64,000 nucleotides of DNA from Sulfitobacter sp. JL08 (GTDB lineage Bacteria; Pseudomonadota; Alphaproteobacteria; Rhodobacterales; Rhodobacteraceae), in assembly GCF_003352045.1 (NCBI RefSeq), contig NZ_CP025815.1:1984001-2048000 (forward strand), given 5' to 3'. The position numbers and the translations under genes are program-made. This document shows, piece after piece, positions 38,896-47,801 of the stretch (its first letter is position 1; each line of letters opens with the position of its first letter). Below the pieces are notes generated by a model that saw only the letters and a program-made list of their open reading frames with translations, made no database searches and had not been told where the DNA came from.

Positions 38896-39072
38896 TCAGG
38901 CGCGCATCTCGAACGAGCGTTTTGCCATCGCCTTGATCTCATCCGCTTCTTCGGCGCTGATCTTGCGCACCTCGAACCCTTTGACGCGGGCCACGGTGCG
39001 CGAGGCCTGATTCTGCTGACGCAGCATTTCGAACAGGCGTGCGTGGCGGATTTTGGTTGACTGGTCACTCAT
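38896..39072 (-). CDS. 58-residue conserved hypothetical protein
   Basis: A 58-residue soluble, charged protein with the block KGFEVRKISAEEADEIKAMAKR and a helical pattern. It directly abuts the rlmE stop on the other strand. Longer upstream starts (to 39294) have no coding character. I do not recognise a family; small Rhodobacteraceae-specific proteins of this kind are common. Confidence 0.6.
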   Translation of the reverse strand: MSDQSTKIRHARLFEMLRQQNQASRTVARVKGFEVRKISAEEADEIKAMAKRSFEMRA

Positions 39073-39602
39073 GCCCACGGTCCTCACAGATATCGACAGC
39101 TTCATCATGCGGTGAAATGCGGCAAGAACGGGACGGACTTGCGGTGTTTTCAAGGGGCAGGGGCGGAAACTGCCTAAAACCGGGCTGTTTTCCACCCGAT
39201 CCGGTGCCAGGCAGCCAGTTCTGGGAATTGCCGCAATCCGCCTGACGCGGCCAAATTCAAAAACGGAAACAGAGTGTTTCGCATATCGCAGCAATCAAAT
39301 CTGGGCACATCCGCCAGAAATCAAAACCATGCCGAAACCACGCTTTTGTATCGCGACAAGAAACAATGCCAGCAATTTATGCCGAGAAATCCCAAGATAC
39401 CGCCCGGCATCCGCCAAATTGTCTCCCCTACGGCATCAATTTCCGTTCTGCTGAACTCAGGCCGGCCACAACCCTGTCTTAAACCCGCCACAGCATGCGC
39501 CAAACCGGTCATATCCACACCTTGATTGTGCGGTGAAAGAACCCGGGTAAGATGAGTACCCGGTCGTGGCCGGTCTGGCCGCGCCCTTGTTGAGGTGTAA
39601 CG
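39073..39602. other. Intergenic region with one hairpin
   Basis: No convincing gene. A 7-bp inverted repeat (CCGGGTA 39543-39549 with TACCCGG 39557-39563, 7-base loop) lies 40 bases before the 88-residue ORF. It lacks a T-run, so it looks more like an operator or mRNA leader structure than a terminator. The open frames here on the minus strand look random. Confidence 0.5.
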
Positions 39603-39869
39603 ATGACAACGAAAGGGTTTAAAATGGACCTGACGATTGAGTATGAGTACAAACCCGACGGCGCGCTTCTGGTGCATTCGGGCGGCATCAAGGAAGACGA
39701 GGGCGGCGCGTGGCGCCCCCTGGTGTTCCAGATCGGCCCCGGAAAATACCAGAGCGGCGTGATCCGGAAAGCGAAAGGCGCCAAACCCGTGCTGCACCGC
39801 GCCATTCTGGACGATCTGAGCTTTGCCCGTCACGTCGCTGAGGAACTGGCACGGCTGGCGGCAGCGTAA
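39603..39869 (+). CDS. 88-residue hypothetical protein
   Basis: An 88-residue soluble protein with the pattern MDLTIEYEYKPDGALL, GIKEDEGGAWRPLVFQIGPG, alternating beta-like segments, and a helical end (DLSFARHVAEELARLAA). A GAGG ribosome site precedes the ATG. It is the last gene of normal chromosomal base composition before the island. Not recognised. Confidence 0.6.
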   Translation: MTTKGFKMDLTIEYEYKPDGALLVHSGGIKEDEGGAWRPLVFQIGPGKYQSGVIRKAKGAKPVLHRAILDDLSFARHVAEELARLAAA

Positions 39870-39909
39870 GCGGGCCGGTAGCCGGAAAATCCGATTGCAA
39901 AAGGTCTTG

Positions 39910-39926
39910 TGGCGGAGAGACAGGGA
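39910..39926. repeat. Distal att copy (tRNA-Ser 3'-end remnant)
   Basis: TGGCGGAGAGACAGGGA is identical over 17 bases to the end of the tRNA-Ser gene at 59289-59305. A further TCTCCGCC at 39934-39941 makes an 8-bp inverted repeat with the first bases, recalling an acceptor stem. It marks the left border of the accessory region. Confidence 0.85.
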
Positions 39927-40302
39927 AACTTTATCTCCGCCCCTAAATCGCACCTAAGCCATTGATATTACTTACGTATGGAGCATTCTGCGTGGTGTAT
40001 TTTCGTGTGGTTGAAGGTACACTACGAGAATACAGCAGCGCAAGATCATACGGAAGTTTGAACCACTCTATACAAATCTTATAGCGCCCTACAAACTGTC
40101 GCACCTCATTCGGCATTCAAACCAAATCAAATATGGGCCCAACGCCGTAGCTTAAGCTGTAAGCATTCTCAGAAGAAGAACATCGTATGGCCGGACGTCA
40201 AACTAAAGTCTGAGGCATAAGCAAATGATTGCAGGTAATTGCAGCAAACCATATACCGGCCTTTCAGGCCCAAACTTCCCCCAATCGAAAGGACTTTGAA
40301 CT
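39927..40302. other. Island left-end non-coding region
   Basis: AT-rich sequence between the distal att copy and the first island gene. I see no ORF, tRNA or clear terminator in it. Confidence 0.5.
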
Positions 40303-41118
40303 TTGAAAACCTCAAGTACCGCCACCCTTATTTGGAGTTTTTTTCTGGGATGGTGTGCATTTCTTCTCATGGCCTTACTTAGATTTGGGGAACTTCGTGG
40401 CAGCAAAACAGTAAGTAAAATCATCGAATATGCTGAGGGCGGCGAATGGAACGTCGCGTTAGGCTACGTGTTGGGAGTTTCCCTAGGGACCACAACTATC
40501 GGGTACTTTGTTTTTGGCTTCCTTCAGTTTGTTGTTTCGAAATCAAAAAAACAACAGACGAAGATTTTGAGCACTCCGACGAATATAAAACAGGTTGTTG
40601 AGAAAAAAAACGGAACTAGCGCAAACTCCAGCTTTGGTTATTTCGCTCGTAGAATTGGGTATTGGGCGTTACTCGCGATTGCAGTCATAATTGGTGTCAT
40701 ATTCTCGCAAGGACTGAAAAAACATCTTTCAAACAGAAATGCAGACGCCGGTTTACAAAAATATGCAGAAGAAAAGCTTGTGCTATCTAAGCTGGATGAA
40801 GACTATTTAAAGATCTCAGAAATGATGAACGAAAACGTTCCAGTTCGCATAAGTACGAACGTTACGTTGGTTTCGACCACATACATCCCTCCAAATGATA
40901 TATTCGTTTATCGATGGCAATTATTGAAATCGACCGATGAAGAAGACGCCCTTATGTCTGAATATATGAATAGAAAAGCTTTTAGTTTCGAAACGTGCGA
41001 CCAAAACAAAGGAATTTCAGACATGGTCAATGAGATCAACGTACGTATCGAGTTCTATGGAAACAAAATGCAGCAACTTTACTCCAAAGACATTATTAAA
41101 GGATCTTGTCAGAACTAA
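40303..41118 (+). CDS. Hypothetical three-TM membrane protein
   Basis: A 271-residue protein with hydrophobic helices at about residues 8-28, 48-75 and 110-135, then a soluble C-terminal domain of about 135 residues with a Cys pair (CDQNKGI and the final GSCQN). The start at 40303 uses TTG (ttgaaaacc), with ATG codons only later, so the start is uncertain. Codon use is AT-rich, unlike the chromosome. I do not recognise it. Confidence 0.6.
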   Translation: MKTSSTATLIWSFFLGWCAFLLMALLRFGELRGSKTVSKIIEYAEGGEWNVALGYVLGVSLGTTTIGYFVFGFLQFVVSKSKKQQTKILSTPTNIKQVVEKKNGTSANSSFGYFARRIGYWALLAIAVIIGVIFSQGLKKHLSNRNADAGLQKYAEEKLVLSKLDEDYLKISEMMNENVPVRISTNVTLVSTTYIPPNDIFVYRWQLLKSTDEEDALMSEYMNRKAFSFETCDQNKGISDMVNEINVRIEFYGNKMQQLYSKDIIKGSCQN

Positions 41119-41254
41119 TTTGCGTCTATGGGCATTTTACATTTGAGGATGAATTTTTGGCGGCTAATACAGCAATAACTGGGGAATCGACGCGCATTGT
41201 TCGTCTCCACCTCGTGACTCGTTTTTGATATTTGTCGCCTTCTCTCACCCCGCC

Positions 41255-41575
41255 TCAGAACCTGAAACCAATCGCCTTAAGCCGTTGGCGTCGTTCGTCT
41301 GTCAGATTGCCTTTCACGGCATTCGTCCGCTGGGTGGTCACCCATGACGCAAGTTTCTCATTCTCAGGCCACCCATACGGCACATTGCAGTCCCCATGCA
41401 CATCTTTGTAGCGGACCAGCTCGGCGAACAGCTTTTCCCAAGGCGGCGCTCTCAGGCCCCATTCAAAACCTAACGCCTCAAGGCGGGAACGTCTGTCCTC
41501 AGATAGTATCCTCCCATACGTTGCTGCTATTTCATGTAGTATCCGGATATTCAGTTCACGGCACTTAAAACCCAA
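41255..41575 (-). pseudogene. Helicase-associated (HA) domain fragment
   Basis: The 106-residue frame holds the end of one HA repeat (SEDRRSRLEALGFEW) and one complete repeat (WEKLFAELVRYKDVHGDCNVP, ending LKAIGFRF). HA repeats normally follow a helicase core or occur in tandem in larger proteins. Here the first repeat is cut and the first 15 residues do not match, so I read this as a truncated gene. It overlaps the end of the next upstream gene by 25 bases. Confidence 0.65.
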
Positions 41576-42135
41576 TTAGGAATAAGCATTTCGTTGTTTA
41601 GACTTATTGCAAGATTCGTATCGCCAAATAGAGAGCCGTTAAAAGCTGTGCTGAGTGGCTCGCCGGAAGGATAGTGCACCATAGATTTGTACATATCGCG
41701 AATGAGAGCTATTGGATTCTGGCCCCCTTCGCGTCCCCAAATGAACTGACAACCAATTGCTCTGAGTTTAGGCTCTTCTATAGAAAATATCCCAACGCCT
41801 TTGTCGGCTAGCACCAACCTATCAAAGTCTTCACTCGCCAAGCGGCCGGTTTGCATAATCGCACGTCCGGCTGCTGCCGCCGTGCTATCGCCCGGAAAAG
41901 CCAGAATATCCAACCAGAGTTCGTCGCCACGCATCTCTGTCGAGAACTGAACTCCGTCGGACCACTGCCACCTGTTCATGTGTTCGCCGATTTCATCAGC
42001 TTTCACAGACAGTGGCTCCAAGTAATCTTCTGTGCTTGAGAACTGAGGCCATTGTTCACAGTCAGTAGCATGCATCTGACCCGCCGACACCAAAAGTATG
42101 ATGGAGGAAATTGCGGAAATCTTAGTAAGTGCCAT
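41551..42135 (-). CDS. Hypothetical exported protein
   Basis: A 194-residue protein with a signal peptide (about 1-23, ending MHA). The mature part contains DELWLDILAFPGDSTAAAAGRAIMQTGRL and a Cys pair (DCEQW near 25 and IGCQF near 146). No known family comes to mind. It is downstream of and in the same direction as the VasI-like gene, which suggests an operon. Confidence 0.55.
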   Translation of the reverse strand: MALTKISAISSIILLVSAGQMHATDCEQWPQFSSTEDYLEPLSVKADEIGEHMNRWQWSDGVQFSTEMRGDELWLDILAFPGDSTAAAAGRAIMQTGRLASEDFDRLVLADKGVGIFSIEEPKLRAIGCQFIWGREGGQNPIALIRDMYKSMVHYPSGEPLSTAFNGSLFGDTNLAISLNNEMLIPNWVLSAVN

Positions 42136-42196
42136 GTGTTGATTCTACCTCTAAAGAAGCGCAACAAAAAAATGGTCGGATAAACGTGAAGCCGTG

Positions 42197-42811
42197 TTAC
42201 CAACTACAGGCGTTGCGCAATTCAACTATCGCGTTTTCGAGGCCAACAATATCAAACTCCAACGTGACAGTGCTGTCACTAAACGGCATAGCCCGCATGA
42301 CCATCTTTTTGCGACCAATCATCTTCTTAATCATTGGGATGGATTTGCTACCCGACCATAGTCCAAGGACGCTATTGTCGTTGCTTTCGTTCATGCGAAC
42401 GGAGGACATACTGAGGTCGTCTAGCCGATACTCTACGTTCCCTTTCCCATTGTGGTCAGACATAAAATGGTCGGCAAATGATACGAACATTGAGGTTGTA
42501 TTCTCTTTGCAGCGGATACCAATCCAGCCATTTTTTGACTGACCATACCGGTCGGCGGGCATATTTGTTGAATCTAACTGGACAAAAACGGATTTGCTGT
42601 CATCCATTGGTGAGCTATCAACAATAACTTTCCAGTTGCCTATACCATCAGTATTCTTTTCGACTTCCGCCGGAGGTTCGTAGTTGGTTGCCGCGTCATA
42701 GCAATCAAGCCGCAAGGTATCGTCCGCGACGTCATGACAACTATTAAATTCTTGAGCAACCGTTTGCGTCATTGGCGAAGCGATCAGTATAAGTGGTAGC
42801 CAAAGTTTCAT
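42197..42811 (-). CDS. VasI-like exported protein
   Basis: A 204-residue protein with a signal peptide (about 1-19), then the pattern CHDVADDTLRLDCYD (about 24-38), WKVIVDSSPMDDSKSVFVQL and IGIRCKENTTSMFVSFAD. This spacing of Cys, Asp and the SPMDD block is that of VasI/TagO-related proteins (PF11319), some of which are encoded in type VI secretion loci; many others occur on phages and islands. No other type VI genes are in the window. Confidence 0.65.
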   Translation of the reverse strand: MKLWLPLILIASPMTQTVAQEFNSCHDVADDTLRLDCYDAATNYEPPAEVEKNTDGIGNWKVIVDSSPMDDSKSVFVQLDSTNMPADRYGQSKNGWIGIRCKENTTSMFVSFADHFMSDHNGKGNVEYRLDDLSMSSVRMNESNDNSVLGLWSGSKSIPMIKKMIGRKKMVMRAMPFSDSTVTLEFDIVGLENAIVELRNACSW

Positions 42812-43143
42812 TTTCGTTCCTGTATTAAGCCTTTGCTTTCAGTCGGATTGAAGGGAACAAGAATGTAGGGCGGTTTTAGGGCGTTGGCTGTGCTTTTTGG
42901 AGGCGCGGATACACCCTTATAGACAGAGATTCATCAGATGTTGATGAAGGCCAGCCCCTACAATTTCAACAGTCAGCTACGCTTTCGCAGCTTTCATAAT
43001 CTTTCTCTCCCCCAAAAAGCTGAAATGATTTCACCGCAAAAATGTGAGTTCCAGAGATATATAGGAGGGAACGCGCAGCCCCCCCCGTACCGCTGCCAGC
43101 AAACTATCTCCACTAACGTGAACTTCCCTTTAGAGCTTATATT
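42812..43143. other. Non-coding stretch in distal element
   Basis: A plus-strand frame at 42938-43150 exists but has no coding signature and no ribosome site. Nothing else supported. Confidence 0.4.
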
Positions 43144-43290
43144 TCAGTGACTTGCATTAATCTCTATGCACGCCCAATTTTCACTCACTGTAACCCAGTG
43201 TGAACCCCTATAATGCATTTCAAATCTATCCGCCTTGGTCGCTTTGAGTTCTTCGTCCAGCGTGAGATAGTGCCAGTTTGACACATTCAT
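43144..43290 (-). CDS. Possible 48-residue small protein
   Basis: A frame from ATG (43288-43290) to TGA (43144-43146) encodes 48 residues: LDEELKATKADRFEMHYRG then HWVTVSENWACIEI. The composition looks protein-like, unlike most random frames here, and it may be the end of a decayed gene. The ribosome site is weak. Not recognised. Confidence 0.35.
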   Translation of the reverse strand: MNVSNWHYLTLDEELKATKADRFEMHYRGSHWVTVSENWACIEINASH

Positions 43291-43366
43291 CAAGCATCGC
43301 TTTCAATGGCGTTTGGCGGTGCTGGCCCATTTACATCAACACCTCCAATAACCCTTGGCCAATCTC

Positions 43367-43786
43367 TTACTGTTCCTGCCTTAAGTATGGAGCAGCATCG
43401 TTTTCTGACATCTGGTATATCCACACATTTGCGGGTCGGACGCGCTCATAGAACTCTTCATACCAAAGCGCCGCGTCTAGGTAATTTTTTGGAGTAGACG
43501 ACTTAACGCTTCTCCAGATGATGTTCATTGCGAAAAAACCCACAATGAACCACCACCAACGATCAACGAAACTGTAATAGATAGACGCAGCGAATACACC
43601 AAAAGCCAGCCAAGTAAAAAGGTATGTGGCATAGTCCGCAGTTCCCTTTTTCGGCCCATGTCCTGCGGCTTGGAGCTTCATTGCAACATCGTTGTCGATG
43701 CCAAGCACAGCCTTTCCTTCAGAAACCAACATTTTTAGATCGTCGTGAGGAATATCCAATTCCGCGTTAGTGTATGTGCTCGTCAT
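43367..43786 (-). CDS. Hypothetical two-TM membrane protein
   Basis: A 139-residue protein with a soluble N terminus (1-52; DDLKMLVSEGKAVLGIDNDVAMKLQ), two hydrophobic helices (about 53-70 and 75-92) and a C-terminal soluble tail (LDAALWYEEFYERV). No family recognised. It is alone on the minus strand. Confidence 0.55.
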   Translation of the reverse strand: MTSTYTNAELDIPHDDLKMLVSEGKAVLGIDNDVAMKLQAAGHGPKKGTADYATYLFTWLAFGVFAASIYYSFVDRWWWFIVGFFAMNIIWRSVKSSTPKNYLDAALWYEEFYERVRPANVWIYQMSENDAAPYLRQEQ

Positions 43787-44105
43787 TTTTTCCTACTTTA
43801 TTAGTTGTGAAGTATCGCAATGATGAAAAGTTATCAGCTGGCAAATATGTCCAAAATGCAGATCAAAAAAGATTCACGCTTAAGTGGTATCTGATGCGCT
43901 TTTGCATCACGGAATGTTTGAAGCTCTTGGCCTAGAATGCCGGTTCGATAGACAAAACACTGTGACAAGCCAAAGGCCTGTGTCCCACTGGGCAAGGTCT
44001 TGTGGGAACTCCAACACGCCCCAATATCTGTCCCATATAAATGGTGTTGACGTTCTGGGAATAATATTCCACAAAGCCTTAGACTCTTATTGGAAGGATT
44101 GAACC
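43787..44105. other. Intergenic region upstream of serine recombinase
   Basis: Holds the res-like repeats described separately and otherwise no gene. Confidence 0.5.
43981..44061. promoter_or_regulatory. Candidate res site (two inverted-repeat subsites)
   Basis: TGTCCCA occurs at 43981 and 44029; TGGGAA occurs at 44003 and 44056. Each TGTCCCA pairs with a downstream TGGGAA, giving two subsites of 28 and 33 bases, the sizes of subsites I and II in Tn3-type res sites. The serine recombinase starts 45 bases later. Confidence 0.45.
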
Positions 44106-44660
44106 ATGATCATCGGTTACGCACGGACCTCTACCACAGACCAGAAGGCAGGGCTTGAAGCACAACTCAGGGACTTGAAGGCGGCTGGCTGTGAGAAGGT
44201 ATTCACGGAGGAGGTGTCGTCTGTCGATGTTGTGGCAAGGGTGCAGCTTAAGGCAGCCCTTGAGTTTGCTCGTGAAGGGGATGTTGTGGTGGTCACGAAG
44301 TTGGACCGCTTGGCCCGTTCGGTGGCGCACCTGTTGCAGATTATCGAAGACATGGAGAACGCTGGGGTGTCCCTTCGCATCCTTGATCTGGCCATTGATA
44401 CGGCAACCCCAACAGGGCGCCTCATGCTTACCATGATCGGAGGCATCGCACAGTTCGAACGCGAGATTATGCTGGAACGGCAGCGGGAAGGCATAGCCAA
44501 GGCCAAGGCGGCTGGGAAGTATCTCGGACGCAAGCCCACAGCGCGGGCCAAGACGAAAGAGATTAAGGCGCTGTCAGCCCAAGGGGTGAAGCCGATGGAG
44601 ATTGCCAAGCAGCTTGGGATTGGGAAGTCTTCTGTGTACCGCATTCTTGAGGAAGCGTGA
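44106..44660 (+). CDS. Serine recombinase (resolvase/invertase)
   Basis: A 184-residue small serine recombinase. The catalytic segment YARTSTTDQ (Arg7, Ser9) starts the protein, KLDRLARS (about 66-73) is the conserved arginine block, and QFEREIMLERQREGIAKAKAAGKYLGRKP (about 117-145) leads into a C-terminal helix-turn-helix (MEIAKQLGIGKSSVYRIL). It is more GC-rich than the surrounding island. A candidate res site lies directly upstream. Confidence 0.92.
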   Translation: MIIGYARTSTTDQKAGLEAQLRDLKAAGCEKVFTEEVSSVDVVARVQLKAALEFAREGDVVVVTKLDRLARSVAHLLQIIEDMENAGVSLRILDLAIDTATPTGRLMLTMIGGIAQFEREIMLERQREGIAKAKAAGKYLGRKPTARAKTKEIKALSAQGVKPMEIAKQLGIGKSSVYRILEEA

Positions 44661-45313
44661 GGGGGTGACTCCCACATAGCGGCTCTGGGGTCGTTCAGGT
44701 AGGGTGGGTAGGCTTAGGGTAGCTTAGTTAAATCCAAGCAGACCGGGGACACTTGGCTATTGCAGATTACGACACCAAGCAGGCTGCGTCCTTACATTCC
44801 CCGAACCCAGTATCGCTGGTCCCTATCTACGACAGATAAAGACGTAGCTGAAATCCATGCTGTGGGAACTGGTATGCTTCAACCGTTCGTAACGTAGAGC
44901 AGAGAATGGCACCGTAGGGCGGCTGTAAAGGGTGCTACAGCGCCTCTAGCTCTGTATGGAGGGTTCGCCGCACATCCCTGTATCTAGGTTTCGATACATA
45001 CTGATTGGGTGCCAATGGGATTGGTCAACTGGAGTACTTGAGATGTTCAATTGCCTTTTCAGACCATTCACTACTTAGGCTCTGGACCTATTAAACCTCA
45101 AAGTGTCGAAAACCACATAGCAGGTATTCGTAGCGCTGTCGGTGAACGGCAGAGTTGCGGAATTAGCCGCCGTTCATTGCGTTTGTTTAATATTTGTCTT
45201 TGATCTTTACGAGGGTCGTATGAGGTAATTCCACCATGCCATATGTTCCAAAATATGTTCCAACCTATGGTCAGAACCCTATATTTATATAAGAATAAAG
45301 GCAAAAGGTATGG
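44661..45313. other. Gene-poor end of distal element
   Basis: No supported gene. It contains a repeat unit at 44931-44961 that has a relative after the other serine recombinase, and, on the minus strand near 45242, a short frame (MAWWNYLIRPS, then stop) that may be an integrase remnant. Confidence 0.4.
44931..44961. repeat. Repeat unit shared by both serine recombinase loci
   Basis: GGTGCTACAGCGCCTCTAG with its following CTGT..GGA matches the sequence at 57642-57673 at about 25 of 31 positions. It lies 270 bases after this recombinase; the related copy lies 15 bases after the other. Confidence 0.5.
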
Positions 45314-45332
45314 TGGCGGAGAGACAGGGATT
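45314..45332. repeat. Internal att copy (tRNA-Ser 3'-end remnant)
   Basis: TGGCGGAGAGACAGGGATT matches 59289-59307 exactly; after one mismatch GAAC also matches. It is a longer, fresher copy than the one at 39910 and marks the left end of the proximal element. Confidence 0.88.
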
Positions 45333-45428
45333 AGAACGTCCAAGCCTTTGGCCGTCTAAGGTTGTCCTGTTTGTCTGTTTATTTACAGTAGGTTAGGAGG
45401 TATTAGCAGTAACTCCTGACCAGCCACA

Positions 45429-45460
45429 TATACTCCCAAATAGGCGCAATTTATACTCCC
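45429..45460. repeat. Integrase arm-type motif pair, left end
   Basis: TATACTCCC at 45429-45437 and 45452-45460, 115-138 bases inside the left att copy. The same 9-mer occurs twice near the right end; one pair extends to the 14-mer TATACTCCCAAATA. Confidence 0.6.
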
Positions 45461-45463
45461 GTT

Positions 45464-45649
45464 GTGTCTCGGTCACTGCTGAACGCGATAAGATCAGTCT
45501 CAAATCCTTACGATCACGTCATGGCAATGGTTGGACACGCCTCAAGGACGCCGAGCATAACAGAATTACTCGTTGTTTCACCGAAGAAGTTCAAAGAGGC
45601 GGTTGCTTACAAGCACGGCATTGCGAAAGACACCGATAGGGGAAGCTGA
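45464..45649 (+). CDS. Possible 61-residue small protein
   Basis: A GTG-initiated frame beside the left end. The second half (SPKKFKEAVAYKHGIAKD) has a protein-like, charged helical character, but no ribosome site is clear and the frame may be a relic. Not recognised. Confidence 0.3.
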   Translation: MSRSLLNAIRSVSNPYDHVMAMVGHASRTPSITELLVVSPKKFKEAVAYKHGIAKDTDRGS

Positions 45650-45657
45650 TTACACAG

Positions 45658-47331
45658 TTATTCATCGCCCGAATTTACAAAGAACCCGCTTGGAACGCTA
45701 TCCGGCTCTGAAGACAGTGAACCTGCTGTCTTGTCTTCGAGCGTGAAAAGAAATTCTACGATGAGTTTGACTTGGGTTTCTGTTACATAGTTAGGCGTAC
45801 CGACCAGCGGCGATATTGCTTCAATTTCTCCTTTATGCATCAAATGAGAGCCCGTTTTAGTGTACGCTTTTGCCTGGCGATAAGGTGATAGGTGCTGAAC
45901 AATCGCATCAGTCAGACTTTCGGAATAACCGTTATGAAAAAACGGTGCGGTTAAAGTCACGTTTCTTAGCGGGGGGGTCCTAAACTTGTATCGGTCCTTT
46001 GGGTCTCCCGATGCATAGAAGCGCCCCAAATCCTTTTCTTGGTTTGGCTGCGGCACTCCGATTGCATGGAACGAAAAATCACTGAAAAGGTCACCCGAAT
46101 GACAAACAGCACAGCGTCCAAGTCCGTAGAATAGAACGGCGCCTTGTTTAGCTTCCTTAGAAATCTCCAAGCTATTACCTTTCAAATAGCTATCCCACGG
46201 AGTCTCTCTGCTCTGAAACGTCAACTCGATAAAATGTGCAAGCGCATTGCCAATATGAGATGCATTGAGCTCGCCAGTATCTGACAGGCCATACGCTGCT
46301 TTGAATAAATTGCGGTAATCTTTCTGCCATTCATAAAGATTGTCTCCAGTATCTCCGACGAGCCTGGAAATTATGCTGTCTAAAATCTCCTGCGGCTTTA
46401 GTCCTTCTTCCAAATCTAAGTTTGCGGTTAGACTATCTGGAAGTCCTTTCTTCGAATTCCGTATTGCTATTTTTGGGTCGCCAAGCATTTCAACTGGCTT
46501 CACCAGTGGGAGCACTGATTGAACGGCCATTAGATTTTCATAACCGTCTGTAGAGATGTCTTCCGGAACTCGAAACTCACGAGTGGCTGGGTCAATCATT
46601 TCCAATCGCCCATCCCAGAGCATATTGGCGAAAGAGTTGTGGTCCCGGTTCCATAGATCTGGAACATTGCGCTCTGGAATCTCTTCGGCGAACTCTTGAT
46701 CCGAAACTGAAGCTCTGTTCTCTACACTTAGTCCGTCAGCGGTTGCGTGGGTGTCTTGATGGCAGGTTGCGCATGATCGGTCGATCCTGCCGCTAATAAT
46801 CGGGTCATAAAAAAGCGCTTGTCCAAGGCGGTACTTGGGATTTTCTTCGAACTTTTTAATTGGAAGCGCAGTCAGTCCGAAAATCCGAATAGCCTTTCTT
46901 AGCTGGTCCTCAGCGTTGAGAGGAAGGCCCACATTGTAGTCGATGTTTGAAAATTTGTTCTCGGATGAAGCAAGCAAATTCAGCTCATTTAGTTTGTGCT
47001 CAGAAACACCTTTGGACAGAAGTCGTTCTCTCAAGATCTGGTAATTTCTACAGGGCAACTCGGTCACCTCTAACGACCGCGAAAGCATACCCCAATAGTG
47101 ATCTGGCACCTTGCCTCGAAGCTCTTCAGAAGTGCTAATATTCTGTTTGGCCTGAGCGCAGATCATGGAAGCTTGCACAAAGCTTTGTCTTTCGTTTTGC
47201 AGAGCGATCATAGGTCGCAAAATCAGAAAGTAAGTTAGCAAAAGGATAGAAAGAGTTGCAGTTGCCGCGAGCGCCAATACGGCGAAGACTGCCGAGCTGC
47301 TGCGGTAGCTAAGTGGCCAAAGTGATTTCAT
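45658..47331 (-). CDS. MauG-like di-heme protein with N-terminal membrane-anchored domain
   Basis: A 557-residue cytochrome-c-peroxidase/MauG-family protein. A membrane anchor (about 14-38) is followed by an extra domain to about 125 containing CRNYQILRERLLSKGVSEHKL. The di-heme part has c-type heme sites CATCH (187-191) and CAVCH (407-411), with FANMLWDGRLE (about 234-244) between them. MauG enzymes use high-valent hemes to oxidise protein side chains. The extra N-terminal domain resembles the separate 132-residue protein at 50908. It is divergent from hxsD by 227 bases, so both operons may share a control region. Confidence 0.88.
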   Translation of the reverse strand: MKSLWPLSYRSSSAVFAVLALAATATLSILLLTYFLILRPMIALQNERQSFVQASMICAQAKQNISTSEELRGKVPDHYWGMLSRSLEVTELPCRNYQILRERLLSKGVSEHKLNELNLLASSENKFSNIDYNVGLPLNAEDQLRKAIRIFGLTALPIKKFEENPKYRLGQALFYDPIISGRIDRSCATCHQDTHATADGLSVENRASVSDQEFAEEIPERNVPDLWNRDHNSFANMLWDGRLEMIDPATREFRVPEDISTDGYENLMAVQSVLPLVKPVEMLGDPKIAIRNSKKGLPDSLTANLDLEEGLKPQEILDSIISRLVGDTGDNLYEWQKDYRNLFKAAYGLSDTGELNASHIGNALAHFIELTFQSRETPWDSYLKGNSLEISKEAKQGAVLFYGLGRCAVCHSGDLFSDFSFHAIGVPQPNQEKDLGRFYASGDPKDRYKFRTPPLRNVTLTAPFFHNGYSESLTDAIVQHLSPYRQAKAYTKTGSHLMHKGEIEAISPLVGTPNYVTETQVKLIVEFLFTLEDKTAGSLSSEPDSVPSGFFVNSGDE

Positions 47332-47558
47332 GATCCTAGTAGTGCTCCTGTGTCACAAAATTTGGCTACCTTCTCGAGCTATAGGTTACAATACAAAGGC
47401 TAAACTTGGCAGAACAACCCCAGCGCTAATTATAAATTCCGAATACACGAGTAAACCCTTGTGCCAATAAATGCTGGCTGTTAGCGTCTTCCTCATTGAT
47501 TTCTTTATGAAAATGCGACGAATTCAGCGTCGCTACATGTGAAAGCCAAGGTGAAGAT

Positions 47559-47801
47559 GTGTCGAGACTTATAGTTCCGGTTGATGCTTGTTTTTCGGAG
47601 ATTGCAGGGGCCGCTAGAGCTAGGCTGGAGGTGAGTCATCCAGACCTTAGTTTCGAAATAGAAGGTGATAAGTTGATCGTAAGCGGTGATGAAGTTGAGG
47701 ATCGAGCTAGTCAACTCAAGAAGTCGGTCTTGAATACACTCTATCAAGAGAAAGTTTTTCAAGAGACGCTCGAAATAAGAAAGCGCATTTACAATGGATA
47801 A
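47559..47801 (+). CDS. hxsD: His-Xaa-Ser system protein HxsD
   Basis: An 80-residue protein with a beta-rich first half (IVPVDACFSEIAGAARARLE, LSFEIEGDKLIVSG) and the helical end VLNTLYQEKVFQETLEIRKRI, the LxNxLyxExxR..xxxExxxxIR pattern of HxsD. It starts with GTG behind a strong AAGGTGAAG ribosome site and overlaps hxsB by 8 bases. Its small size and placement suggest a precursor-binding or chaperone role for the maturases, which is inference. Confidence 0.82.
   Translation: MSRLIVPVDACFSEIAGAARARLEVSHPDLSFEIEGDKLIVSGDEVEDRASQLKKSVLNTLYQEKVFQETLEIRKRIYNG

Larger units (their letters stand above)
39910..45332. mobile_element. Distal integrated element
   Basis: A 5.4-kb AT-rich segment bounded by tRNA-Ser 3'-end copies at 39910 and 45314. 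It carries small membrane or secreted proteins, a VasI-like protein, a helicase-associated-domain fragment and a serine recombinase. No tyrosine integrase is intact; a short in-frame remnant starting ATGGCATGGTGG (minus strand, from 45242) lies at the distance from the att copy where the proximal element has its integrase start, but stops after eleven codons. Probably an older insertion pushed away from the tRNA by the later one. Confidence 0.65.

Noticed and set aside
42197-42811. A type VI secretion locus
   Set aside because: Only a VasI-like gene is present; no sheath, baseplate, Hcp, VgrG or ClpV gene is seen.
45098-45343. An intact integrase gene for the distal element on the minus strand
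   Set aside because: The frame starting at the expected distance from the att copy stops after eleven codons, and the longer frame there shows no integrase motifs.
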